Source: Clostridia bacterium
GTDB taxonomy: Bacteria > Bacillota > Clostridia > Oscillospirales > Acutalibacteraceae
Length of the DNA: 64,000 nucleotides
Reading direction: 5' to 3'
NCBI GenBank assembly: GCA_900755895.1
Contig: CAAEIG010000102.1
Coordinates: forward strand, 90,842 to 154,841
Made by a program: the position numbers and the translations under genes. The first letter of the stretch is position 1; each line of letters starts with the position of its first letter. Below, in pieces: positions 9,801 to 18,018 of this stretch. Under the pieces are notes generated by a model, which was not told the origin of the DNA, ran no database searches, and saw nothing but the letters and a program-made list of their open reading frames with translations.

Positions 9801-10498
9801 GCAAGCGCATCACAGAAGGCTCTGTCAATCCCCACGACGTGCTGGCCATCAGCGGCACTCAGGAGGTTCAGAACTATCTGATCCAGGAAGTGCAGCGCGT
9901 GTACCGTATGCAGGGCGTTGACACCAACGATAAGCACATCGAGATCATTGTGCGTCAGATGCTGCGGAAAGTCCGTGTGGACGATGCCGGAGATACCGGC
10001 CTGTTGGTCAGCTCCTTGGCAGACAAGAACGAAGTTCTCACCGCCAACGAGCAGATCCGCGAGCGCATCGCCAATGGCGAGACCGAGCTGCGGGAGGCCA
10101 CCTATACTCCCATCCTGCTGGGTATCACCAAGGCATCTTTGGCCACGGATTCCTTCCTGTCCGCTGCCTCCTTCCAGGAGACCACTCGTGTCCTGACCGA
10201 CGCCGCCATCAAGGGCAAGGTGGACAATCTGATTGGTCTGAAGGAGAACGTCATCATCGGTAAGCTGGTTCCCGCCGGTACTGGTATGAAGTGCTACAGC
10301 GATGTGGACATCATGCCCGTAGGCGGACCTGAGGATGACGGCCCCAAGGACGAACCTGTGCATTCTCACGAAGAGGATCTGCCCACAGACGACTTTGAGG
10401 AAGATACCGACGACCTGCTGGAGGAAGATCTCCTTCAGGAGGAAGAGGTTGAGCTGGAGGAGTCCGGGGAAGAGGACATGGAACAGGCTGGTGCCTAA
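6812..10498 (+). CDS. rpoC: DNA-directed RNA polymerase beta' subunit
   Basis: Largest subunit of RNA polymerase, 1228 residues, carrying the active-site NADFDGDQMAVH motif at about residues 446-457 whose three Asp bind catalytic magnesium. The N-terminal zinc site is visible as CHCG...CDRCG around residues 58-77, and the second zinc site as CRAKNGVCRKC near 868. The last ~60 residues are extremely rich in Glu and Asp, mirroring the acidic tail of RpoB; this is lineage-typical decoration rather than part of the catalytic core. GGGAG lies 9 nt upstream of the ATG. It is the second gene of the rpoBC operon; a new promoter for the str operon starts within 50 nt of its stop codon. Confidence 0.98.
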   Translation: MEFNTLESIKIGLASPDQIREWSHGEVKKPETINYRTLKPERDGLFCERIFGPTKDWECHCGKYKRIRYKGKICDRCGVEVTRSKVRRERMGHIELAAPVSHIWYFKGIPSRLGLILDISPRVLERVLYFSMYIVTNPGSVRELSKMQTLTEREYRDLREKYEDDFEAGMGAEAIKKLLEEIDVEKTSRELKEELETASGQKRVRILKRLEVVEAFRISGNRPEWMILDVVPVCPPDIRPMVQLDGGRFATSDLNDLYRRVINRNNRLKRLLELGAPDIIVRNEKRMLQEAVDALIDNGRRGRPVTGPNNRPLKSLSDLLKGKQGRFRQNLLGKRVDYSGRSVIVVGPELKMYQCGLPKEMALELFKPFVMKRLVETGAVGNIKAARKSVERAKPEVWDALEVVIKNHPVLLNRAPTLHRLGIQAFEPVLVEGRALKLHPLVCTAYNADFDGDQMAVHVPLSAEAQAEARFLMLAANNLLKPSDGRPVTVPTQDMVLGSYYLTLDKEGEPGEGKVFRNMDEAMMAYDAKEITLHSKIKVRRTVEFQGEPVTGLVETTMGRMIFNRPIPQDLGYVTRSTPEEALKFEIDFLVGKKQLGKIIDRCIKVHGTEHTAEVLDEIKAQGYKYSTISGITVAVCDATIPASKKDILAAADTEIDEIRAEYAEGFLSDAERYNAVLRTWEKATNDVTDALQKGLDRYNPIYMMADSGARGSMSQIRQLAGMRGLIANTSGKTIEIPIRANYREGLNILEYFISSRGARKGLADTALRTADSGYLTRRLVDVSQEVIILEDDCGTTEGLEVFEITSGPESIEPLKERLIGRYLVEDFCDEDGTVLVSKDKLMDDDDADIITAHGVERIKIRSVLNCRAKNGVCRKCYGASLANGKAVTVGEAVGIIAAQSIGEPGTQLTMRTFHTGGVASEEDITQGLPRVEELFEARKPKHVAIINEIDGKVAFQEIKKSRHVVVTNEETGDSRSYLIPFGSRLTVKEGEYIKRGKRITEGSVNPHDVLAISGTQEVQNYLIQEVQRVYRMQGVDTNDKHIEIIVRQMLRKVRVDDAGDTGLLVSSLADKNEVLTANEQIRERIANGETELREATYTPILLGITKASLATDSFLSAASFQETTRVLTDAAIKGKVDNLIGLKENVIIGKLVPAGTGMKCYSDVDIMPVGGPEDDGPKDEPVHSHEEDLPTDDFEEDTDDLLEEDLLQEEEVELEESGEEDMEQAGA

Positions 10499-10539
10499 AA
10501 GGAAGACGCTGAAAAAATCCCGGAAAAACGGGAAATACC

Positions 10540-10569
10540 TTGACAAAATCGCGAAGTGGGTGCTATAAT
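10540..10569 (+). promoter_or_regulatory. Promoter of rpsL-rpsG-fusA
   Basis: TTGACA (10540-10545), 18-bp spacer, TATAAT (10564-10569) preceded by TGC, an extended -10. It predicts a leader of about 190 nt before rpsL. Confidence 0.9.
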
Positions 10570-10579
10570 AAACAACTGA

Positions 10580-10757
10580 GCGGTTTTCGGGTAGAAGCTG
10601 CCCATTTCCACCAATGAAACGGGGAAGAGGGCGGAAAATTCTAGGAAATATGGGAAACCGCGCTCCGGCAAATTGCCGGGGCGCTTCCTGTTTTCACCCG
10701 GCTGCCCAATGAAATGGGTGCTAAGGCGAAAGCCAGCACATATATTATTATTTTAAT
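10580..10757 (+). promoter_or_regulatory. Structured 5' leader of the str operon
   Basis: Between promoter and rpsL the transcript can fold into a 10-bp hairpin (GCGCTCCGGC 10660-10669 / GCCGGGGCGC 10675-10684, one G-U pair, AAATT loop) followed by a weak T-rich stretch (TTCCTGTTTT), which looks like an attenuator, and a second hairpin GTGCT..GGC-GAAA-GCC..AGCAC (10718-10739) with a GNRA-type loop just before the ribosome-binding site. Regulation by attenuation or ribosomal-protein feedback is inference. Confidence 0.5.
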
Positions 10758-10770
10758 AAGGAGGTGCAAT

Positions 10771-11196
10771 ATGCCAACCTTTAATCAGCTGATCCACAAC
10801 GGCCGTTCCGTTGCGGACAAGAAGAGCAAAGCGCCTGCCCTGCTCAAGGGCTGGAACTCCAAGAAGCGTATCGCTATCGACCAGGATTCCCCCCAGAAGC
10901 GCGGTGTCTGCACAACTGTGAAAACCCAGACTCCTAAGAAGCCTAACTCCGCTCTGCGGAAGATCGCCAGAGTCCGGCTTTCCAACGGAATCGAAGTGAC
11001 CGCCTATATCCCTGGCGTGGGTCACAACCTGCAGGAGCACAGCGTGGTCATGATCCGTGGCGGTCGTGTGCGCGACCTGCCCGGTGTGCGTTACCACATC
11101 ATCCGCGGCACCCTGGACGCTCAGGGCGTTGCAAAGCGCATGCAGAGCCGTTCCAAGTACGGCGCCAAGCGGCCCAAGGCCGGTGCCAAGAAGTAA
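10771..11196 (+). CDS. rpsL: 30S ribosomal protein S12
   Basis: Decoding-centre protein of the small ribosomal subunit, 141 residues. The core PQKRGVCT, TPKKPNSALRKIARVRLSNG and GHNLQEHSVVMIRGGRVRDLPGVRYH is nearly invariant across bacteria, and the lysines associated with streptomycin sensitivity are retained. The segment between the N-terminus and PQKRGVC is longer than in E. coli, the known Firmicutes form. The start MPTFNQLI is fixed by AAGGAGGTG 5 nt upstream; an in-frame ATG at 10714 falls inside the structured leader and is rejected. First gene of the str operon with rpsG and fusA. Confidence 0.98.
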   Translation: MPTFNQLIHNGRSVADKKSKAPALLKGWNSKKRIAIDQDSPQKRGVCTTVKTQTPKKPNSALRKIARVRLSNGIEVTAYIPGVGHNLQEHSVVMIRGGRVRDLPGVRYHIIRGTLDAQGVAKRMQSRSKYGAKRPKAGAKK

Positions 11197-11368
11197 GCAG
11201 ACACTGCTTACCCGCTCAATTGCATAAGTTCGTATGGCTGACCGCGTGAAAGCGCGGAAATTGGCATATTACACCAGATCCCTCATGGGACCGTAATTTG
11301 CCCTTTGGCCAACGGGAGTTTTGTGCTTTCGAGTACCGATGAATTCATTTTATGAAGGAGGGAAGATC

Positions 11369-11839
11369 ATGCCAAGAAGAGGCAATGTGGCAAAGCGCGA
11401 CGTTTTGCCCGATCCTATGTATAATTCCAAGCTCGTCACCCGCCTGATCAACAGCGTGATGCTGGATGGCAAGAAGGGCGTTGCACAGAAGATTGTGTAC
11501 GGTGCCTTTGAGATTGTGCAGGAGAAGACCGGCAAAGAACCCCTGGAGGTTTTTGAGCAGGCCATGGAGAACGTGATGCCCAGCCTGGAGGTTAAGGCTC
11601 GCCGTGTTGGCGGCTCCACCTATCAGGTGCCCATGGAAGTCCGTCCCGAGCGGCGGCAGACCCTGGGCCTGCGGTGGCTCACTTCTTACTCCCGCAGTCG
11701 TTCCGAGCGCACCATGAAAGAGAGACTTGCCGGCGAAATCCTCGACGCTGTCAACGGCGCTGGCGGCGCCGCCAAGAAGCGTGAAGATACACACAAGATG
11801 GCAGAGGCCAACAGAGCCTTCGCACATTACAGATGGTAA
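11369..11839 (+). CDS. rpsG: 30S ribosomal protein S7
   Basis: Primary 16S rRNA-binding protein that nucleates assembly of the 30S head; 156 residues. The N-terminus MPRRGNVAKRDVLPDPMYNSKLVTRLIN and the segment VGGSTYQVPMEVRP are diagnostic. AAGGAGG lies 7-8 nt upstream of ATG 11369; an in-frame ATG further upstream (about 11339) lacks a site. The 172-nt gap after rpsL contains a small CCGCG/CGCGG hairpin (11242-11257) but no clear promoter or T tract, so read-through from rpsL is likely. fusA starts 21 nt downstream. Confidence 0.98.
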   Translation: MPRRGNVAKRDVLPDPMYNSKLVTRLINSVMLDGKKGVAQKIVYGAFEIVQEKTGKEPLEVFEQAMENVMPSLEVKARRVGGSTYQVPMEVRPERRQTLGLRWLTSYSRSRSERTMKERLAGEILDAVNGAGGAAKKREDTHKMAEANRAFAHYRW

Positions 11840-11860
11840 GGTATTGTTAAGGAGGAATTT

Positions 11861-13957
11861 ATGGCCAGGCAGGTACCACTGGAATTAACCAGAAACATCG
11901 GCATCATGGCCCACATCGATGCCGGTAAAACCACCACTACCGAGCGTATCCTGTTCTACACGGGCGTCAACTATAAGATCGGCGAGACCCACGAAGGCGC
12001 CGCCACCATGGACTGGATGGCCCAGGAGCAGGAGCGCGGTATCACCATTACGTCCGCTGCCACCACATGTTTCTGGCCGGACCGCAATGGTAAGCAGAAC
12101 CGTATCAACATCATCGACACTCCCGGACACGTGGACTTCACCGTGGAAGTGGAGCGTTCTCTGCGTGTTCTGGACGGTTCCGTCACCGTGTTCTGCGCCA
12201 AAGGCGGCGTGGAGCCCCAGTCTGAGACCGTTTGGCGCCAGGCTGAGGAATACAAAGTTCCCCGTATGGCTTATGTGAACAAGATGGACATCATGGGCGC
12301 CGATTTCTATCGCGTCGTTCAGATGATGAAGGACCGCCTGAAGTGTAATGCGGTGCCGATCCAGCTTCCCATTGGCAGCGAGGACACCTTCAAGGGAATC
12401 ATCGACCTGGTGGAGATGAAGGCCTATGTCTATTATGATGATCTGGGCAAGGATATCCGCTGCGAAGAGATCCCCGAGGATATGAAGGAATTGGCCGAGA
12501 AGTACCACATGGAAATGGTGGAGCACGTGGCCGAGCAGGACGACGAGCTGATGGACAAGTACCTCTCCGGTGAGGAACTGACCATCAACGAGATTAAGGA
12601 CTGCATCCGCAAGTCCACCATTGCTAACCACATGGTTCCCGTCACCTGCGGTACTTCTTATAAGAATAAGGGCGTTCAGAAGCTGCTGGACGCTATCGTG
12701 GATTATATGCCCGCTCCCACCGATATTCCTCCCATCAAGGGTGTCAACCCCGAGACTGAGGAAGAAGAGGTGCGGCATTCTTCCGATGAAGAGCCCTTCT
12801 CCGCTCTGGCATTTAAGATCGCCACTGACCCCTTCGTTGGTAAGTTGTGCTTCTTCCGTGTGTATTCCGGTACTGTTGAGGCCGGTGCCACGGTGTACAA
12901 CTCCGTGAAGGATAACAACGAGCGTATGGGCCGTATTGTGCAGATGCACGCTAACGACCGGAAGGATATCGACCGTGTGTACGCCGGCGATATCGCTGCT
13001 GCTGTGGGTCTGAAGAACACCACCACCGGCGATACCCTGTGCGACGAGAAGCACCCCATCATCCTGGAGTCCATGGAGTTCCCGGATCCCGTTATCCGTG
13101 TCGCCATCGAGCCCAAGACCAAGGCTGGTCAGGAGAAGATGGGCATTGCTCTTGCCAAGCTGGCTGAAGAAGATCCCACCTTTAAGGCTTACACTGACGA
13201 GGAGACTGGTCAGACCATCATTGCCGGTATGGGTGAGCTCCATCTGGAGATCATCGTGGACCGTCTGATGCGTGAGTTCAAGGTGGAAGCCAACGTTGGT
13301 AAGCCCCAGGTTGCTTATAAAGAGACTATCCGCAAGAACGCTGATGTGGATACCAAGTATGCTCGTCAGTCCGGTGGTAAGGGTCAGTACGGTCATGTTA
13401 AGATCCGCATTGAGCCCAATCCCGGTCAGGGTTATGAGTTTGTCAACGCTGTTGTTGGCGGCGCGATCCCGAAGGAGTATATCCCCGCTGTTGATCAGGG
13501 TATCCAGGGCGCTATGCAGTCCGGTGTGTTGGCCGGCTACAATGTTGTGGACGTGAAGGTCACCCTGTACGATGGTTCTTATCACGAAGTGGACTCCTCT
13601 GAAATGGCATTTAAGATCGCCGGTTCTATGGCTTTCAAGGAGGCTATGCGTAAGGCTGATCCCGTGCTGATGGAGCCCATCATGAAGGTTACTGTCATCA
13701 CTCCCGAGGAGTATATGGGCGACGTTATCGGCGACCTGAACTCCCGCCGCGGCATGATCCTGGGTATGGACGCTATTCCTGGCGCCCAGCAGGTCAACGC
13801 CGAGGTGCCCCTGTCCGAGATGTTTGGTTACGCCACCGACATGCGGTCTAAGACCCAGGGTCGTGGTCAGTACACCATGGAGCCTGCTCACTATGCTGAG
13901 GTTCCTAAGAATATCTCTGAGAAGATCATCTCCGAGCGGGGCAAAAAGTCCGAATAA
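11861..13957 (+). CDS. fusA: Elongation factor G
   Basis: GTPase that drives ribosomal translocation and, with RRF, ribosome recycling. 698 residues, full length for the family. G1 is AHIDAGKTT at residues 17-25, switch II is DTPGHVDF near 87-94, and G4 is NKMD near 141. Domain IV (GGKGQYGHV, near 505) and domain V complete the five-domain layout. AAGGAGG sits 7 nt before the ATG. Located in the classical order rpsL-rpsG-fusA-tuf; tuf has its own probable promoter in the 98-nt gap that follows. Confidence 0.98.
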   Translation: MARQVPLELTRNIGIMAHIDAGKTTTTERILFYTGVNYKIGETHEGAATMDWMAQEQERGITITSAATTCFWPDRNGKQNRINIIDTPGHVDFTVEVERSLRVLDGSVTVFCAKGGVEPQSETVWRQAEEYKVPRMAYVNKMDIMGADFYRVVQMMKDRLKCNAVPIQLPIGSEDTFKGIIDLVEMKAYVYYDDLGKDIRCEEIPEDMKELAEKYHMEMVEHVAEQDDELMDKYLSGEELTINEIKDCIRKSTIANHMVPVTCGTSYKNKGVQKLLDAIVDYMPAPTDIPPIKGVNPETEEEEVRHSSDEEPFSALAFKIATDPFVGKLCFFRVYSGTVEAGATVYNSVKDNNERMGRIVQMHANDRKDIDRVYAGDIAAAVGLKNTTTGDTLCDEKHPIILESMEFPDPVIRVAIEPKTKAGQEKMGIALAKLAEEDPTFKAYTDEETGQTIIAGMGELHLEIIVDRLMREFKVEANVGKPQVAYKETIRKNADVDTKYARQSGGKGQYGHVKIRIEPNPGQGYEFVNAVVGGAIPKEYIPAVDQGIQGAMQSGVLAGYNVVDVKVTLYDGSYHEVDSSEMAFKIAGSMAFKEAMRKADPVLMEPIMKVTVITPEEYMGDVIGDLNSRRGMILGMDAIPGAQQVNAEVPLSEMFGYATDMRSKTQGRGQYTMEPAHYAEVPKNISEKIISERGKKSE

Positions 13958-13972
13958 GTGTTAAAAATACAC

Positions 13973-14001
13973 TTGCTTTTTCACAGCTTTATTGTTAAAA
14001 T
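13973..14001 (+). promoter_or_regulatory. Probable promoter of tuf
   Basis: TTGCTT (13973-13978), 17-bp spacer, TAAAAT (13996-14001) preceded by TGT as an extended -10. The -35 is weak, so read-through from fusA may also contribute. Confidence 0.6.
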
Positions 14002-14055
14002 GGAGCTTATAAAGCCGGAATAATCTTTTCTTGCAAGTTAAAGGAGGAAATCCCA

Positions 14056-15258
<1,203 letters not shown>

Positions 15259-15290
15259 GTTTCTTTCAAAGATACTTTGAGAACGAAGAA

Positions 15291-15316
15291 GCCGTCCCTT
15301 TTGGGGCGGCTTTTTT
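15291..15316 (+). terminator. Terminator after tuf
   Basis: GCCGTCCC (15291-15298) pairs with GGGGCGGC (15303-15310) over a TTTT loop, followed by TTTTTT. Confidence 0.93.
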
Positions 15317-15431
15317 GCGTTATTTTACATGTCAAAGGATTTTGACGCGATTATTCTTGGGATTCCAAACATCTTTGCTGGACTTTTCTGCTCCTATCTT
15401 CCATAATAGAGCCAGAAGGGAGGAGGAATCC

Positions 15432-16070
15432 ATGGAGATTGGAAGTAAATTGCGTCAGGCGAGACTTTCCAAAGAATTGACACAAGAACAGGTGGGAGAG
15501 TCGATTGGCGTGAGCCGCCAGACGATTTCCAACTGGGAAACAGGAAAATCATTGCCTGATGTGCTCAGCGTGATAAAACTTAGTGATCTGTATGGAATTA
15601 GCCTGGACGAGCTGCTGAAAGGGGATCAGAATATGCTGAGGCATATTGACGATTCAACCAATTTGGTGAAGAGCCGTCACCATTTGATGAAGCTGATAGA
15701 GCTCTCTTGTTATCTTTTGATTTGGGTAGTGTGTATTGCTGCTTTTTGGTTGGGTGCGGGCAGGGCTGGGGCCATGGGTTATAGCCTGGTGGTGCTTTAT
15801 GGCGTTTTGCCTTTGACCACTTTTTTCGTTAGTTTGTTGATCGGGCTGGATTCTGGTTGGTCACAAATGAAATGGCTGATGTTATTTTTCTTTGGGGGAA
15901 TGTTTTTGTTAGCCCCTTACTTCACTTTTTCTCTCGCAAATTCTCTGACTTTTGGTCACTTTCGTTTTCCTGACTTCAGTGTTTTTCTTCCAGGAGCTGC
16001 TATTTCTGCCCTTGGAATGGGGATTGGTTCCTTAGTTCATTGGATTCATCGACGCAGGCATCCACTGTAA
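15432..16070 (+). CDS. Membrane-anchored Xre-family transcriptional regulator
   Basis: A 212-residue protein with an N-terminal Xre-type helix-turn-helix (about residues 6-60; LTQEQVGESIGVSRQTISNWETGKSLP) and four predicted hydrophobic segments in the C-terminal two thirds (roughly residues 90-112, 117-141, 147-171 and 178-203). This architecture suggests a DNA-binding domain tethered to the membrane, perhaps sensing envelope state. The start at 15432 is set by GGGAGGAGGAA just upstream; the frame stays open to 15315 through the tuf terminator, which cannot be coding. No obvious target or partner gene is adjacent; metK downstream has its own promoter. Target unknown. Confidence 0.82.
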   Translation: MEIGSKLRQARLSKELTQEQVGESIGVSRQTISNWETGKSLPDVLSVIKLSDLYGISLDELLKGDQNMLRHIDDSTNLVKSRHHLMKLIELSCYLLIWVVCIAAFWLGAGRAGAMGYSLVVLYGVLPLTTFFVSLLIGLDSGWSQMKWLMLFFFGGMFLLAPYFTFSLANSLTFGHFRFPDFSVFLPGAAISALGMGIGSLVHWIHRRRHPL

Positions 16071-16132
16071 ATTTGCTTTGGGAAAACTAAGGTGGTGGGG
16101 ATTCTACGGTCTGGACTATGCAAAACTTTCCG

Positions 16133-16161
16133 TTGACAGAATCTTGACGAAGTGTTATACT
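16133..16161 (+). promoter_or_regulatory. Promoter of the metK riboswitch transcript
   Basis: TTGACA (16133-16138), 17-bp spacer, TATACT (16156-16161) preceded by TGT. Transcription would begin about 20 nt before the riboswitch. Confidence 0.9.
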
Positions 16162-16187
16162 ATTTCACAGAAAAAAGAATATTTCCT

Positions 16188-16284
16188 TATCAAGAGAGGC
16201 GGAGGGACAGGCCCTGTGATGCCCGGCAACCTATGGCGAAGCCATAAGGTGCCAATTCCTGCGGTGCAAACCGAAAGATGAGGT
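16188..16284 (+). ncRNA. SAM-I (S-box) riboswitch
   Basis: The S-box core is plainly visible: ATCAAGAGAGG at the 5' side, GGAGGGACAGGCCC, GATGCCCGGCAACC, AAGGTGCCAATTCC and the closing GAAAGATGAGG. These are the conserved strands of the four-way junction that binds S-adenosylmethionine. It lies directly upstream of metK and is followed by a terminator hairpin, so high SAM should stop transcription of SAM synthetase. Confidence 0.96.
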
Positions 16285-16290
16285 AACAAA

Positions 16291-16321
16291 AGGACCCTCG
16301 TTTTTCGAGTGGTCCTTTTTT
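16291..16321 (+). terminator. Expression-platform terminator of the SAM-I riboswitch
   Basis: AGGACC-CTCG (16291-16300) pairs with CGAG-T-GGTCCT (16306-16316, one bulged T) over TTTTT, followed by TTTTTT. Formed when SAM stabilises the aptamer. Confidence 0.9.
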
Positions 16322-16378
16322 GTGATCTTTTGTCAAAAAACTTGATGGGAATAGAAACAAAAGGAAAGGGGAATTGTC

Positions 16379-17563
16379 ATGAAAAAGCTGTTTACATCCG
16401 AATCCGTCACTGAGGGTCATCCCGACAAAGTCTGCGATCAGATTTCTGACGCTGTGCTGGACGCTATTCTTGAGCAGGACACCGAGGCTCATGTTGCCTG
16501 TGAGACTACGGCAACGACTGGTGTCATCCATGTTATGGGAGAGATCACCACTTCCTGCTATGTGGATATTCCCGCTGTAGTTCGTCAGGTGGTCAAGGAC
16601 ATTGGCTATGATGATCCCAAGTGTGGGTTTGACGGCAATACCTGCGGTGTGCTCACTTCCATCGACACCCAGTCTCCCGACATTGCCATGGGCGTCAACC
16701 AGTCTTTGGAAGCCAAAAATGGCGAGACTGACGAGAATAGTCTCACCGGCGCAGGAGACCAGGGCATGATGTTTGGTTACGCATGTGACGAGACTCCTGA
16801 GCTGATGCCTTTGGCTATTTCGCTCAGTCACAAGCTGGCAAAGCAGCTGGCTAAGGTCCGCAAGGATGGCACCTTGAAGTATCTCCGTCCTGACGGTAAA
16901 ACTCAAGTCACTGTGGAGTACAATGACGGCAAAATCACCCGTGTGGATGCCATTGTCATCTCCACTCAGCACGATGAAGATGTTAAGATGGACAAGCTGA
17001 AGAAAGACTTGGTGAAGTTTGTCATTAAGCCTGTGGTTCCTGCCGAGCTGGTGGATCAGAACACTCGCATCTATATCAATCCCACCGGTCGTTTTGTCAT
17101 TGGTGGTCCTGTGGGTGATAGCGGTCTGACTGGCCGTAAAATCATTGTGGACACCTATGGCGGATATGGCCGTCATGGCGGCGGCGCTTTCTCCGGTAAG
17201 GACCCCACCAAGGTGGACCGTTCCGCAGCTTATGCAGCCCGCTGGGTTGCCAAGAATATCGTGGCTGCCGGTCTGGCCAGCCGCTGCGAGATCGAGCTTG
17301 CCTATGCCATTGGTGTGGCACGGCCTGTCTCGGTGATGGTGGACACTTTTGGCACTGGTAAAGTCAGCGATGAGTGCTTGGCTGATGCTGTGCAGAAGGT
17401 CTTTGACCTGCGTCCCACTGCCATTATCAAGGAGTTGGACCTGCGCCGTCCCATCTATCGTCAGCTGGCCGCTTATGGTCACATGGGCCGTGAGGACCTG
17501 GATGTGCCGTGGGAGAAGAAAAACCGCACCGAAGCGCTGCTCCGGGCTGTGGCAAATCAGTAA
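16379..17563 (+). CDS. metK: S-adenosylmethionine synthetase
   Basis: Makes S-adenosylmethionine from methionine and ATP, releasing phosphate and pyrophosphate; cytosolic tetramer. 394 residues, family-typical. Signatures: GHPDKVCDQISDA near residue 14, GAGDQGMMFGYA near 122, and the glycine-rich loop GGYGRHGGGAFSGKDPTKVDRSA near 260. AAGGAAAGGGG stands 7 nt before the ATG. Control by the SAM-I riboswitch directly upstream gives product feedback. A terminator follows the stop codon at 17574. A methionine-pathway gene, metY, is encoded 10 kb away without a visible S-box. Confidence 0.98.
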   Translation: MKKLFTSESVTEGHPDKVCDQISDAVLDAILEQDTEAHVACETTATTGVIHVMGEITTSCYVDIPAVVRQVVKDIGYDDPKCGFDGNTCGVLTSIDTQSPDIAMGVNQSLEAKNGETDENSLTGAGDQGMMFGYACDETPELMPLAISLSHKLAKQLAKVRKDGTLKYLRPDGKTQVTVEYNDGKITRVDAIVISTQHDEDVKMDKLKKDLVKFVIKPVVPAELVDQNTRIYINPTGRFVIGGPVGDSGLTGRKIIVDTYGGYGRHGGGAFSGKDPTKVDRSAAYAARWVAKNIVAAGLASRCEIELAYAIGVARPVSVMVDTFGTGKVSDECLADAVQKVFDLRPTAIIKELDLRRPIYRQLAAYGHMGREDLDVPWEKKNRTEALLRAVANQ

Positions 17564-17573
17564 AGGAAAGTTT

Positions 17574-17598
17574 GGCGGGCTTACGGGCCCGCCTTTTT
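17574..17598 (+). terminator. Terminator after metK
   Basis: GGCGGGC (17574-17580) pairs with GCCCGCC (17587-17593), followed by TTTTT. Confidence 0.9.
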
Positions 17599-17659
17599 CT
17601 TGGGTGGAAAAGCACCCCCCACTGGCTGGGGCATAAGCTGGAAGAGGGAGGTGGCATAG

Positions 17660-17998
17660 ATGGAACTGCTGATTTGGAGTGTTGGAATTGCCCTGGCGGC
17701 TCTAGGTTTGGTGGAGTTGGTGCGCATGGGAGTCTTTTGGCTGCTGCGGCCCAGGGGAAAGGTAAAGGCGGCTTTCTTTGTGATGCCAGAAGGTGCGGAT
17801 GACTGTGAGTTTCTCATCCGGGCTGGGATGGCCCGGTTGCAGTGGATGGATTGGAGAGGCTGCCAGCTTGTCTGCGTCGTAGGGGAGGAAGACCAGGGCT
17901 CCCAGGCGATTTGCGGAGTGCTGCAGCGGAGATACCCGGATTTGCGGCTATGCAAAAAAGACGATTTGGTGTATGATAGTATGCAGGAAGATACATAA
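17660..17998 (+). CDS. Small membrane-anchored protein of unknown function
   Basis: A 112-residue product with one N-terminal hydrophobic segment (about residues 3-30) followed by a basic patch (RPRGK) and a soluble domain of about 75 residues with hydrophobic beta-like strands (AAFFVMP, GCQLVCVVGEE) and four cysteines. GGGAGGTGG precedes the ATG at good spacing. It sits between metK and recD2, 20 nt before the recD2 start, so it is probably co-expressed with recD2. No known domain was recognised. The gene call is supported by the ribosome-binding site and the tight fit between neighbours, the function by nothing. Confidence 0.75.
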   Translation: MELLIWSVGIALAALGLVELVRMGVFWLLRPRGKVKAAFFVMPEGADDCEFLIRAGMARLQWMDWRGCQLVCVVGEEDQGSQAICGVLQRRYPDLRLCKKDDLVYDSMQEDT

Positions 17999-18018
17999 CC
18001 GGGGATGGTGGAAAGGAA

